From contig JAEILZ010000003.1 in NCBI GenBank assembly GCA_018873225.1, positions 4,836,001-4,900,000 of the forward strand: a stretch of 64,000 bases of DNA, written 5' to 3'. The notes below the pieces were generated by a model, which saw only the letters and a program-made list of their open reading frames with translations, was not told the origin of the DNA and made no database searches. Shown here piece by piece: positions 36,612-47,666 of the stretch. Both the position numbers and the translations under genes were made by a program. Position 1 is the first letter of the stretch; every line of letters begins with the position of its first letter. Source of the DNA: [Phialemoniopsis] sp. UDSM-2020 (Eukaryota > Ascomycota > Sordariomycetes > Thyridiales > Thyridiaceae).

Positions 36612-38345
36612 ATGGCAGCGCCGTCCTGCAAATGTGGCACGGTTGACGTCGACATCGGTTTAGACTTTGGTGCAACGTAAGGAGCCAAACAACCCCCGAC
36701 ATGCTAGGTGCTGAGACGGCTGATGTGTTTGAGCGTTCTTAGGTATTCCGGGGTGGGGATGGCAATTCAATCAACATGCAAAGTCCATCCAAACCATATA
36801 CGCGAGCTTCACTCCAAAGGAAAGTTTCCAACCATTCTTCACGGCAACGCCAGCACCAATTCCGTCAACATCCACAGGCCAGAGACAGCGGCTCAGACGG
36901 ATGAGACGCGCGAGTTGCGGTATTTCAAGCACAGCCTCATGATCATCCCAGAGTCTGGTACCTCGGAGCACAGCCCACAGGTCTTGGACCTTGTGAACAG
37001 AGAGCTCCGCGGAATGCAGTTCGGGCTCACAAGCTCAGAGACGGTCGGCATCTTCCTCAAAGGCATGTGGGATAGGGCATGCCGAGAGGCCTCCGAGCAC
37101 AACATCCTCCACCATCGGTTGCGATTGAATGTCGTCTTGACCTACCCATCGTGTTGGAACAACGACGCGTCAGGCACGTTGGAGCGCTTCAAGGCAGCCG
37201 TAGAGCATGCAACGATCAACGAAAACGCCCACAGTGTTGTCTTTTGCGCGGAGAATCAGGCTGCAGCCATCGCCGTCGGATATGATTTCGGTGATTGGTT
37301 TCAACATATAGAGGTATGATTGACATGCAGAAGACATGCAGAAGCGACGCCATGGGATCAGAGACGATGGCCTTCTCTCCTCCAACTTTCTTGTCCACTC
37401 CCTTGCTCAAGGACGTCAACTAATACCACAATACGTAGGACGGACAGCCGGTCGTTGTGGCTGATTGCGGTGGCATCACGATTGTAAGCTGATCAACCAC
37501 TTCCACTGATCCTGCGCGGCACATACTGAATCCCAGTGCAGGACGCCGTCCTCTACAGATTCGACAAGCACAGCGGCGAGATGACTTTGTTGGTGCAGAA
37601 ATCAGTCCTCACCGGAGCCGTTGCTATCGACACAGCTTTTGATCTCTTGATTGATGGAAAGATCAGCATGGCCGGGGTCGATCTGTCCCACCCACCCTCT
37701 CAACTCCACGCCGAGAAGCGTCGGATCCGGCGGATCTGGGAAGAGTTCAAGATCATCTTCTCGATCAATACACCCAGACACCACCGCTATCGCATTCTGG
37801 GACGTAACATATTTCTGCATCAGTGAGTGGAAAAACAGGATGCTGGCACTCGCCCACTCAGGAGGAGCGCAGGCTTATCAACACTTTCAGTGACGAGTAC
37901 ATCGAAATTTTCAGGAACGTGAGCTCCAAGGTCAGCGACGTAGTGAAGGGCCTCTGCGCCGAGGCCAATAGCGAAGGCCCAAAGGTAAGGCGACATGTGC
38001 ACACATCCAACCACTCAGATTCAACAACCGCATCAGAACATGCAAGCCAGGACGAGCAGAGGCTAACCCGGAAGGAACTTTACAGCCCACTGTGTTCTTC
38101 ACCGGAGGTCTCGCATGTAACAGCGAAGTCCAGTCCCTGATTGAGCGTGGCTTGAACGGTGCCTCCCAGGACGGCCAAGGCCCCGAGCTCAAATTTGGCA
38201 CCAACCATAACATGTGAGTCACCCCTTTGTCGTCTTCGTGCTCTACCGTCCATGCCAAGCTCTAACATTGTCTAGGTGGACTGCTGTCTGTCGAGGCGCG
38301 GCTCTGCACGCCTCTGCCGTTCGCGATAGCGCAAGCGACAACTGA
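36612..38345 (+). CDS. Hsp70-like ATPase without substrate-binding domain
   Basis: I join seven exons: 36612-36676, 36743-37313, 37439-37483, 37542-37822, 37873-37984, 38086-38213 and 38276-38345, giving 423 residues. The actin/Hsp70 nucleotide-binding signatures are in order: phosphate-1 loop DIGLDFGATYSG (residues 14-25), phosphate-2 loop VVVADCGGITI (217-227) and the adenosine motif VFFTGGLACNSEV (361-373). The chain stops soon after, so it has the ATPase fold but no Hsp70 peptide-binding domain. This resembles the divergent HSPA12-like proteins that are numerous in filamentous fungi and often lie near HET or NLR genes. Substrate and partners are unknown. Intron 4 (37823-37872, 50 nt) is the least certain junction; alternatives would change a few residues around LHQLINTF. 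Confidence 0.78.
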
Positions 38346-38954
38346 TTCGAGGTGCTCGGGGATGTGTCGCGGCTGTTCCTTGATCTACTGGCCGGGGCCT
38401 GGGGAGGTTTGCTGATCACGCTGCAGAGGGGCTTTTGAATCTTGGGGCCTAAAGAGATGGAAGGTTCTTGGCATTTGTTGTGGTTGTCCTGTCATTTCCA
38501 GCTCTTGTCATTGGGGGTTTGCGTGGGTCAAGAGAAGACAAATTGATAGGCTTTATTCACTCAGGAGTTGGATTAGATGGTCACGGAGTTAGAGCCGGTC
38601 ATAAGTCAGTAGCCATAGATCTCATTATTGTCTTTGTTTCATTCCTCCTTCTTTCCTACTCGTCGTGCTTTGGTGTAGTTGTGATGAGGTAGGTACCGTT
38701 CGGCGCGCGGTACTAGCACCGCACATGTACATGTTAGTGACACGTGTCGATAAGAAATTCCTTATCAGCTTCTTTTGATAGAGCTGTCCTTACCTCACAC
38801 GTAACTAAAATACTACATCCAGCGCTGTCGTCCTCCCACGTCAAAGACAGCAGGCAAGCCAGCTACTTGTCTCCAAAAGCAAAAGCGAACACCAGGTCTC
38901 AAATCTGTCCTGGCCTTGTCATTTCCCAGTCTGCATTCCCCCCTCTCGCCCACC
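38346..38954. other. Intergenic: Hsp70-like 3' flank and Sec72 promoter
   Basis: Both flanking genes run rightward. No coding segment is seen. Confidence 0.5.
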
Positions 38955-39578
38955 ATGTCCGACCTCGACACCTTCACCCTCCTCCCCATCCGCCTCGACC
39001 CGCAGTCCAAGGCCCTCTCCGCGACGCACCCGGGCGCCAACCCGGCCCTCGACGCCGAGCTGCCCACCCTCAACGCCCTGCACCGCGCCCTCCTCGGCCT
39101 CGACGCCCCCTCCCAGGTGCCCCCGCCCCCGATCCCCGTCAACCCCAAGCGCACCGCCAACGTCAACAAGCTGCGCGACAGCGGCAACGCCGAGTTCCGC
39201 AAGGGGAAATACGCCGAGGCCGTCAAGTTCTACACGCTGGGACTGCAGATGGCCCTGACGCGCCCCCTCTGGGAGCCCCAGCAGCTCGTGCGCGAGGAGG
39301 TCGCGGCGCTGTACAGCAACCGCGCGCAGGCGCACATGGCGACGCGCGGCTGGGCCGAGGGCGCCGTCGACGCCGAGGCCAGCGTCGAGGCGCGCCGGAT
39401 GGGCAACGCCAAGGCGTGGTGGAGGCGCGGCAAGTGCCTCATGGAGATGGGCCGGTACGAGGAGGCGCGCGAGTGGGTGGGCCGCGGGCTCGAGATGGAG
39501 GGCGAGGAGGCCGAGCTCGTGGCGCTGCTCAAGGAGATCGAGGGCCGGTTCAGCAAGACGAGCGGCACCGAGGCTTGA
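38955..39578 (+). CDS. SEC72: Sec72-like TPR protein of the ER translocon
   Basis: This single exon encodes 207 residues, close to yeast Sec72 (193). The N-terminus (DTFTLLPIRLDPQSKALSAT) and the PxxPPPPIPVNPKR linker are typical of fungal Sec72. Three TPR units follow from about residue 70 (NKLRDSGNAEFRKGKYAEAV, AALYSNRAQAHM, AWWRRGKCLMEMGRYEEA). In yeast, Sec72 sits on the cytosolic face of the Sec63 complex with Sec62 and Sec71 and binds cytosolic Hsp70 during post-translational import into the endoplasmic reticulum. Codon use is strongly G/C at third positions, consistent with steady expression, and this produces long antisense frames. Recognition is by overall similarity from memory, so another small TPR co-chaperone is possible. 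Confidence 0.78.
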   Translation: MSDLDTFTLLPIRLDPQSKALSATHPGANPALDAELPTLNALHRALLGLDAPSQVPPPPIPVNPKRTANVNKLRDSGNAEFRKGKYAEAVKFYTLGLQMALTRPLWEPQQLVREEVAALYSNRAQAHMATRGWAEGAVDAEASVEARRMGNAKAWWRRGKCLMEMGRYEEAREWVGRGLEMEGEEAELVALLKEIEGRFSKTSGTEA

Positions 39579-40443
39579 AGCAGGAATGGATCGTGATGAT
39601 GGAGAGCATCTTTTTGTTGGGAAGGAGGAAGGAGAAGATGGGGTAAATATCACACGGCAGGGGGTTGAAGGGACTGGCTGTTGTGGATGGCTTGTTCATT
39701 CGCTGAGTGCAGCGGTATGCAAGAGATCTCTTGGGTCTGAGCGGGTGCAACTTCTGGGCGTTTTTTCATTACTATTCTCACTAGAGAGAGCCGGCGTTAG
39801 GACATCATACACGTTTCTGGTTCAATAAAAGGATGGGCTCTATGAGGCCCAAATCACGACTACTTTGTCTCCCGAAACGGAGCATGCACACTACGACTCC
39901 TGATGCACTTCCACGTCACCAGACTGATCGATTCAAGATGGCCTCGACATGACATAGGGGCCGTCTGAGCTGGTTTCGCGTAAAATAACGACTTGGATTG
40001 CTTGCCAGATATAAAATAACGTCCTTCATGAGGCCCTCTTCTAAATGCCGTTCGCTTTGTCGGTGACCCTTCTCTCGCGCAACAAGCAACCACACACATG
40101 CCCTGTGTATCCATGACGATGGTCATTGTTCGTGTCTTTGCCCATAATAGCACCACCATCCGAGGCCGTGATCTCGTCTTCATCTTCGGGCAGAAGGGGG
40201 AATGCCCCTACTCCCATCGAATGTCTCTCTGATCCAAAGAAATAATGCATAGTTGAACTTCCTCCAAGCGCCGCTCGGCCGGGCCGTCATCGCAGCCACA
40301 GAAACCGAGCATCTCTGCCCGTGCCACACCCCTCTGGTACATCTCTCTGGATATCATCGTCATACAACTTCTCGTCCTCTGACTACTCCGGTCCTCTTCT
40401 CAATATACACACACATATATTCTATTCGTCTTTCTTCCTCCCC
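39579..40443. other. Intergenic between convergent genes
   Basis: It is the shared 3' flank of the Sec72-like gene (+) and the small coiled-coil gene (-). No gene seen. Confidence 0.5.
39824..39829 (+). terminator. AATAAA polyadenylation-type signal after the Sec72-like gene
   Basis: A consensus AATAAA lies about 245 bases downstream of the stop codon. The 3' end position is only suggested. Confidence 0.3.
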
Positions 40444-40758
40444 TTAAGCCTTCTCCTTCTCCGGGTCGGCCGTGACGCTGGCGCCGCGCTTGCGCATGAC
40501 GGCGTCCTGGCCGACCATCCTCCTCTCGAGGGCGCGGTCGAGCTTGGCGCCGAGGGCGAGCTTCTGCAGGTTGGCCGTCTTCTCCTCGTCGAGCAGGACG
40601 CGCTGGTTGGTCAGGGCCTTGTTCTCCATGCGGTCGAGCCCCTTCTCGATGTCGCGGATCTCGGCGGCCGCCGAGTCGGTCGTGCGGACAGAGGTGGCGG
40701 CCACGCTGTAGGTGCTGTAGCGGACCGAGGTGCGGGCCTGTTGTTGGGGGGAAGGCAT
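40444..40758 (-). CDS. Small conserved coiled-coil protein, function unknown
   Basis: This single exon encodes 104 residues. The first part is Ser/Thr/Tyr-rich (TSVRYSTYSVAATSVRTTDS), the middle forms a charged heptad-like helix (IRDIEKGLDRMENKALTNQ, LDEEKTANLQKLALGAKLDRAL), and the tail is basic then acidic. There is no signal peptide or membrane segment. The smooth heptad pattern and G/C-rich third positions argue for a real gene. A long GA-rich region (CT-rich on the transcribed strand) upstream, around 41380-41550, is the sort of pyrimidine tract often seen in well-expressed fungal promoters. I cannot name a function. Confidence 0.7.
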   Translation of the reverse strand: MPSPQQQARTSVRYSTYSVAATSVRTTDSAAAEIRDIEKGLDRMENKALTNQRVLLDEEKTANLQKLALGAKLDRALERRMVGQDAVMRKRGASVTADPEKEKA

Positions 40759-41077
40759 TGCGTCAGACGGTCAGCTCGTTCTGGTTGAGAGTATGTTTGT
40801 CTTGTAAAGGATGAGGTGAGGTGGAGTGTGGTCTGATGTGGTATGGTATGAAGGAGACAAGACGTAGTGGAAGCAGGACAGGATAGGGAGGAAGATGGAT
40901 GGTCTGATGACGAGAGACAGGTGCTATGTTTCGAGAATAGAGCGCCAATTTTGCTGTCAGATCAGGGAATAGTTGAAGGACGTAATGGTCAGGAAAGCCC
41001 AGGTTGCATCGCCTTCTGGAGAACTGGGGACCGTGGACATGGGTTTCCTGGGATGGGCGCGCGACGCTGGAGCTGTT

Positions 41078-41091
41078 AAAAAAAAAAAAAA
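41078..41091. repeat. Poly-A tract (14 bases)
   Basis: Fourteen consecutive A bases, about 320 bases upstream of the small coiled-coil gene. This could be a nucleosome-excluding promoter tract or a trace of retroposition. Confidence 0.7.
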
Positions 41092-43037
41092 GGACTACGT
41101 ACAGATGGGGCCATGATTGGCCTGGATGAGTCCAAAGAGGTCGGCATCTTTGTGTGCGTTGTGTGTGGATTTGCGTTGAAGATTGTTATGACTCTGTCGG
41201 TCTCGCTTGCGGTCTTCTTTGTTTGCCGGGTAGAGAGAGAGAGGCAAGGTCCTTCTGCTCTAGAGGATTGATGGTGATAGAGTCTGGTGTTTCAGAATGG
41301 GGACGGGGAACAGCCGGGTCTTGATTGAGGTGGTGGTGGTGGCTGATGCTCCTCCTGCTGTGTTGCTCGGCGGTCGCGAGGGTTGGCGCGGGAAAAGAAA
41401 AGAAAAAAGGTCTGACGGCGCTAATGGAGGATTTGCTTTTTCGATATCCTGTACAATTAACTGAGCTCTAGTATTGTTCCTCGCTCTCTTGTCAAGAAGT
41501 GCGTTTCAAGAGAGGGGAGGCGAAGAAGGGGGCGAGAAGAGAAAAGAAAAGGTGATTGATTGAGGGTCATAGCAGGCCCCTTCTATCTATTCCCGGTGCC
41601 TGGCATTGATGCGCTGGGCTGGAATGCGGGACCTCTTTTTGGCTGCGGCTGTTGGTGGTGCTGCTGAGTAGTGTTTGCCTACCCAGGCCGTGTGTTTCAA
41701 CCATTTGACTCCCATGGATCCAAGCTCACCTCGGTATTCCGCCGTATCATCAATCACACGAAATACACCCAGTCGCCACGTTGTATTCACCTGTCAGTCA
41801 AGTACCGAGCCGTCTTTCTGTATCCTCAATCCTACCTTGATCAAAGTTACCCCCTATTGCCAATTCATTGACATTTCCCATTCCCATGATTCAAAACGGA
41901 GCTAAACATGCCTCCAGGGCTGCCCTCCTTGTCCGCGCTAGCGTGGCTTACAGGGAGGCAAAGTGCCACCGCAGGGCACATCACACCCCTGAAACCCACC
42001 ACCCACCTGGCCCCCAGGTGGGTGTGGATGGCACTAACGGGCAGCCTCCACTCGTCAGCCAACCGCGTGATGGCGAGGCCTGGCCCGCTGGCCCTAAGGC
42101 GGCTTAGGCTGCCTAGCTGCGGCCCCGACACGTGCTGTACAAGGAAAAAACCGCTGAACATCAGCGGGGCGACCTGCAATCCTTCTTTGCTGGGGTTCGT
42201 CCGTTTCCCTGGTTCTTCAGCAGCAGCGAAGAAAGGGACCAAAATGAACCTGGACAAATCCGTCAAAAGAAAGGGCCGAGAAGAGAGAGGACCCTTGGAA
42301 TTTCAAATCATTTTTGAGCTTTGGTGTTTATCTTACTTGTACTTCCTTGATGAGCGCGCACTACGAAGCCAAACCCTGTCCTAGTTTGGTAATCCGGTGC
42401 GATGACCACGATGACGGCGGCGGTCATGACATGACCAAAACTGTTGGGAAAACGGGCAGAGCACAATTGCATCCCGTCCCTGCATGCCGTTGCTGCGGGG
42501 TCACTGGCCAGACGCTGTCATCGCAAACCTTGTCCTACACCCCTTCCCTGGTCCGGCGTAAAGACCGTTTGCCCATCAGTCGCAGCAGCGAGGCCATTCA
42601 CAGGCGAACATGCTCAGGGACATGACTCGGGCTGGTGGTGGTGGCCACCACATCCACCACTCCCTAGCACCCACCACAACTTCTCATCTCCCAAGCCTGG
42701 GCACATCCAATCCACGGGAAACAATAAGGAATAAGCATATGCAGCCACCCTGGCGCAAAACCACGTGTCGCTCTGGATAAAATGGCGTGCAGGACCTGCA
42801 TGGCATGGTTGATTCAGTGGTAGCGAAAGTGCGGTACGGCGTCTGTGCGGCGCCTCTGTTCGCGTTGTGCATGGTCCAGAACAAGATCCAGAACCAAGAT
42901 AATTCCCGAGAGTGTTGTCGCCTCTTCATTCACATTGTGATACCCAACCGCAATAGTCACGTCGTCTTAGAAGCAGCGACTGTGCTCGTCTCAATGACAC
43001 CGCAAAGAGACGGCGATGATCCTCCACTGTGAGGTGA

Positions 43038-43079
43038 TGTGACGGAACTCCGTTAAGCGCCTTACGTCACCGACGTCAC
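43038..43079. promoter_or_regulatory. Cluster of TGACG/CRE half-sites with a CGG-N4-CCG site
   Basis: Within 42 bases there are TGTGACGG, TTACGTCAC and CGACGTCAC, the last two adjacent, and CGGAACTCCG (43043-43052), which fits CGG-N4-CCG. CRE-type sites are bound by fungal ATF/CREB bZIP factors, and CGG pairs by Zn2Cys6 dimers. The nearest downstream start is far (40758, minus strand), so the target is unclear. Confidence 0.35.
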
Positions 43080-43517
43080 CCAAGTCTGCCCTAGGAGCCC
43101 GTAGCATCATCAATCCTTGCCATTTATTCCAGTTCCCAGACGCTGGTCAATTCTCGACAAGGTCCTTTTATCATGAGCATCTTGGATAATCATACCCGAC
43201 TCTGCTGAAGATTCGTCTTGAGCCAGATGATCCCGCCGATCTCCTGATGCTTGTGACTGCAGGTACAAACCTGCCAGAAGCTCGTGCGCCGTTTGTGGAT
43301 CTCGGACTTGTCCGTTTGTGTCCAAACACGCAGAGATCAGCATGCCCAACCGCTGTTGGCGCCGACAGAGGCACGCCTGCTTCAGACTGAGCAAGACTGA
43401 GGCACTGATCTAGCAGCGAAGGTCAAGTAAAGCGGCTGTCCATTACTCTTACAAAACCATAAATTAGGTCTTTGCTGCTAACGCCAAATTCATACATCAA
43501 ATCGATATCGTAGCCAT

Positions 43518-44009
43518 TCAAATCATCGACCCGCCTGCCCCTGTCCCCGACGATGGATGTCCACCGCTCCCCACATTGCCGGTGCCGCTGTCATGATGCA
43601 CGTGGCTCATGTCCGAGTAACCGCCATGCCAATGGCCATGATGCGAGTTATGAAGGTGATCATGTTGCTTGTGGTGGATGTGTGCATACCCTGCGTATGT
43701 GTGTCCGGGCTCCGTCAGGACGACACTCTCATACGTTTCTGGTCGATAGACAGGCTCGTCATAGCCGGTCTTGGACTGGTAACCCGGGCCATATTGAGGT
43801 GTCCGGCTCCAAGGTAACCGGTTTCGTTGATATTGATTGTAGCGGTTTGCTGCAAAGATGCAGAGGCAAAAGTAGGCGACGAATGAGAGAAAGATGAGCA
43901 CGCCGATTACGATGCCAGCGATCGCTGGACCAGGTAAGCCCGTTCCGAAGGGGTGTTCATCATGATTGTTCAGTATTCGTGCGTATAGGTTGAAATCACG
44001 CGGTGCCAT
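43518..44009 (-). CDS. Single-pass membrane protein with histidine-rich tail
   Basis: This single exon encodes 163 residues. A short N-terminal stretch is followed by one strong membrane helix (GPAIAGIVIGVLIFLSFVAY, about residues 27-46) and CLCIFAANRY. The long C-terminal tail has Tyr/Pro motifs (PQYGPGYQ, DEPVYRPETY) and then a segment with about sixteen histidines in roughly forty residues (HIHHKQHDHLHNSHHGHWH). It ends in a Gly/Ser-rich tail. Such a tail could bind Zn, Cu or Ni, or form a pH-sensitive region. I do not recognise a family. The composition would be hard to keep by chance, so I accept it as a gene. Confidence 0.62.
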   Translation of the reverse strand: MAPRDFNLYARILNNHDEHPFGTGLPGPAIAGIVIGVLIFLSFVAYFCLCIFAANRYNQYQRNRLPWSRTPQYGPGYQSKTGYDEPVYRPETYESVVLTEPGHTYAGYAHIHHKQHDHLHNSHHGHWHGGYSDMSHVHHDSGTGNVGSGGHPSSGTGAGGSMI

Positions 44010-44417
44010 TGTAGTCGATGTTGGGTAAAGTAATGGAAAAGTCTGCGATGAAAAGTTTCCTAGTCTTGTATTTCGTTCCTGAGGAAGAATCGCTGGCGAT
44101 TAAACCAGAACAAAGCAACCACTCTCATATATACTTCGCGGGACACCTCTGACGATTGCCTGATGAGGCTTGTGCGTCTGACTCTCACGCTCCAAGCCTC
44201 GATGTAGCAGGATGGGTGTGCTGACCGGCTAAGCTTTGACTGCGGCTGTGCCTCACGAGTCCGAGCAAGACTGCGAACTAAGTTGAGAACGTGGCTGACA
44301 GAGGTTATTAGGCAAGATTACTGGCCCTCGGAAAGCATCGCAGCCAGATAAAATGCAACAATCTCATTAATTTGCTCTTGACAGAGTGGCTGAAAATTGC
44401 ACATACCTCTGTTCATC
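44010..44417. other. Intergenic: promoter of the His-rich membrane protein
   Basis: It lies between two minus-strand genes. I see no coding segment. Confidence 0.5.
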
Positions 44418-45911
44418 TTAGTGCATTTCTATGCTTGCGTCTTGGGCATCTGTCCCTCGACTTCTTTCAGCGTTCTTCAGGCCTTTCAGCTTCTCTGAGA
44501 GAGCTTTGAAGAGCCCCGAGTCCCAGACGGACTTTCCCCCATGACTGGATGTCTGTACACCGAATGCCGTCCGCGGGACTTGCCACCACTGTTTGAACAA
44601 TTGATGTTCCATGCTAAAGTTTTCTCCCAAGAACCATGTCTTTTTCTCGGGCTGAGGATTCTCCGCATCCAGCCAACGGAACAAGACTCGACCGAATATT
44701 GCCAGTATGATCGCAACATAAGCAGACCACTGTCCGACTGAAAGAAGGTTCTCCGAATCGCGAAAGTAGAAGATGTAACCAAACTCGTAATTCATGATGA
44801 TGCTGATCAGGAGAAATGGTGCAGCGAGATACCCTAAGCAATTGAAAATGAAGTATAGGAGTGCTGTATCCATGACTAGGCGCTAGTGCAACCTTGACTC
44901 ATCGTACTCCAAGACTGTCATCTCTTCCATGATGGATACATCTGTGACATGCCGAAGCCCCGGAGTGGACTCGTCTGTTCGATGACGATGGGAAGCATGT
45001 TCCGGCGTTGTATTATTTCTGTAGAATGAGGCGATTTTGGTTCCAAGGTTGTCGAAAACAGGCTGCAGAATGTGGAACCAAAAGACAAACAAGCCAACAT
45101 TGCACAGGACTAGGTATGGGTTCCAGATGAACCTCTTGAATCGGCTGTTGGGTGCGCGTGCATAACGCACGTTGCGTCGAATCCGCCCAAAAGCTAAGTC
45201 GCGAAGCTGACCATGCCGGAACAGGTAGACATTGAGTGCCAATGGCAACAATATTGGCAAGAGCGGAACTTGCACCGTATGAAAGTGGCGTACGGCGCCA
45301 GTTCTCTTTCTATCTGCCAATAAGGCTCGTATGTTCTCGGGTGGTGTTACCAGGTCTGGATTAGAAACCAATCGCGATTGTAGAACTAATGGATGAAGTT
45401 TAGGATCGAAAAGGCTGGGCTCCGGATCATCTAGCTTCTGACAGGGCTTACTACAGAAGTCAGGCTCGGAACAGATCGAGGTTATGATGTATTTATTGGT
45501 GGCCGGATTCCAGAACTTTTTGGATGATGTTGTTGAAATAATGATGAAAGATAGCCCGATGGTACACATCCAACCGATGAGAAGGGGCCTGATTGGTCTT
45601 CTCCACAGATGAGGGTTGAGAACAGCCGTGCACACAGAAAACACGAAGGATGTCAGGAGAATGATCTCGATCGAGGCAAAGTCTGCGTGAGTGCCCATGG
45701 CCTCGTGGGTCGCCAATATTGCGGCCTCTATGGTGGCGATAAAAGAGAATATTATGGCCCAAGAAAAGCCGGTAGATGTCAACCAGTGGTCTACTTGGAC
45801 GGCCAACGAAAAGGCGAACGCGAAGTAGAACAGACATCGCTGAACACTCGTAAAAGTACCCGAGACTGGGTATAAACACCAAACGTCTTGGACCTGGGTT
45901 AGGCTGTTCAT
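44418..45911 (-). CDS. Multi-pass membrane protein of unknown function, probable 57-nt intron
   Basis: Two open frames lie in the same phase: 44883-45911 (342 residues, several membrane helices, for example AFAFSLAVQ, IEIILLTSFVFSVCTAVL, IRPLLIGWMCTIGLSFIII, VLCNVGLFVFWFHILQPVF) and 44418-44873 (151 residues, two or three helices: ALLYFIFNCLGYLAAPFLL, VAIILAIFGRVLF). They are separated only by one TAG and three codons. An intron 44883-44939 (57 nt, donor GTATCC, acceptor CACTAG) would remove the TAG, keep frame and give one 478-residue protein (exons 44940-45911 and 44418-44882). I prefer this reading because both halves are membrane proteins of matching style. Alternatives are a nonsense mutation or two adjacent genes. 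The central loop contains CSEPDFCSKPC. Family unknown. Confidence 0.62.
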
Positions 45912-46715
45912 GTCGAAATCCCAAGCACGCAGAGCTTTTCAATCGGCAATGGAAAGATGAATATATGTGGTGGGCAATGGGAGCTAGAGAATGAGTAGAA
46001 AGGAATAAAGAAGTTGGGAAAGAGAACCAGAATGTCGAGGACCGTACTTGGTTATCGGCAAACCAAGCAGCCTGAGCCGTGCTCCCTGTTGTATGACTTC
46101 CATGGTAACACATGACGTGTTCTTGCCTCATGTGTAACTACGAGATCACGCAAGGAGAACGGAAAAGAAATTCCCAGCCTTACTTGAATGTACTAGAACA
46201 TTTCCGCAAGAATCATCATTGAAATCCAGTAACCTTTGCTACGCGCAAATTGCCTAGCTGCGCACGAAGATGCGGCGCTCAGTTTATGCTGTAGGCGGAT
46301 GGCTGCCCCTAGAGGCTAGACGTCCACTCCGTGTAAGGTCGGCTTTTCACAGTTTGTACTGAACGCACATGTGTTGCCGCATCAGCTACAGCCATGCGTG
46401 AAGCTATCTCTGGCAACGTGGGTCTCGTGTAAAGCGTGAGTATGATCAACATCCTTCTGTAGTACTTATTAGGATCGGCTTTGTCGAGCTCGGTGTTGGT
46501 CTAAGTGAGGTGGCATTAACTTGGTCAGCAATGATATTGGCCGTATGATATCTCGGATTTTAAGAGAAGAAATTGATATCTGTATTGACTTTGAGATGTC
46601 ACGGCAACTTGCTCAGACCGGAAGGACAAGGTTCTCGGGTCTCGTGGCGGGATCGCGGCGTGGACCATGCATCTAAGGATGGATGGAGCCCCAGCACAAC
46701 TCGACGAGCTCATTC

Positions 46716-46723
46716 TATAAATA
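46716..46723 (+). promoter_or_regulatory. TATAAATA element with no recognised gene downstream
   Basis: A consensus TATA box on the plus strand. About 115 bases downstream a 21-codon reading frame starts at 46839, and AATAAA occurs at 46924-46929. This could mark a short transcript or be chance. Confidence 0.3.
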
Positions 46724-47659
46724 CATGGGAGACTGGGGTCATCTTCCTTTTAACGGCGAACGCAGCCGGGCAGTCGGCTCTTGAGGCTCTGCGGAACTCA
46801 TTGCCTGTCTCGTCCCAGGCGTCACACAACAAACGACTATGTCACCATCAGACTCATCACTTTACCATTCGAAGATGTTCGTCGCGAACACCTTCGTCTT
46901 GTAAAATATCCCTCCAATCACACAATAAAACTTTCACGGGGCTGTTTTATTTGTTCTCTCATGTCAGTTGTCCCGAGGAAGTGGATGCTCGTCCAGGACA
47001 CGAATAGGCCGGGACGGGCTATCGGCACACACTGACTTCGGCAACCATAACAGCCGCTAGATCAAATCAACATAGCTGTAGGTCATAGACTTTTTTTGTG
47101 GAATGATTGATCCTGCCAACGGCGTAGCTCCGTACTTTTCACATTAGCCCAGGTTTTATAGGCACAGCCAGGAAACAACAAATAAGGATGCACGCGGCAT
47201 TTGCCTTCATGTCCATAGCTTAAAGATCCTGCAAGCAAGTTCTCGGTCTAAAATTAACCTCTCATCGCGCTGTGTATGGTTAATTCTGGCACTGGAACCT
47301 ATGATGACCCATGCTAGCCTGGGGTGTTGTCTAATCAGAAATCACTGCCATGTTAAACGCAAGGCTCTCCACATGTATCCGAACATTGCACAGCATGCAA
47401 ATCACAGCCCAGCCTCATCCTTTCGAAACGACATCCTTCTGGATGAATGGAAGTTCTCCAAGTGACAGCTCATGCAATGCTGTATGCTCCATGTAGCGTA
47501 GCTGCAGCCCTTCATGAAGTGCCTGGGTCGTGATGTCGCGTGAGGTCGTTACGAGCAAAGCCACATTCGGGGTCATGAAGGATCGAGTTAAGGAATTGTG
47601 TGCTGGCGTTCTTTACGATACAAAATCTCCTTCGGGACAGGATCGTGGTAGCGTCGTGG

Positions 47660-47666
47660 TATAAAG
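47660..47666 (+). promoter_or_regulatory. TATA-like element of the prepro secreted protein gene
   Basis: GTATAAAGGG lies about 180 bases before the start codon at 47844, and an A/C-rich leader typical of fungal 5' untranslated regions precedes the ATG. Confidence 0.45.

Larger units (their letters stand above)
40759..43517. other. Intergenic, about 2.8 kb, with regulatory-looking tracts
   Basis: It holds the promoter of the small coiled-coil gene (-) and, at the right end, the 3' flank of the His-rich membrane protein gene (-). It contains an A14 run, purine-rich tracts near 41380-41550 and a cluster of CRE-like motifs near 43038-43079. Open frames near 41865-42625 lack domain features. An A-box-like string near 42799 has no matching tRNA body. 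Confidence 0.45.

Noticed and set aside
38744..39646. 300-codon plus-strand frame
   Set aside because: Out-of-phase shadow of Sec72; Arg/Pro/Gly/Ala-rich.
42795..42870. A-box-like string (GGTTGATTCAGTGGTAG) suggesting tRNA-Gly
   Set aside because: There is no proper B box or T arm and the acceptor stem does not close.
45493..46131. 212-codon minus-strand frame
   Set aside because: Out-of-phase shadow of the multi-pass membrane protein gene with basic mixed composition.
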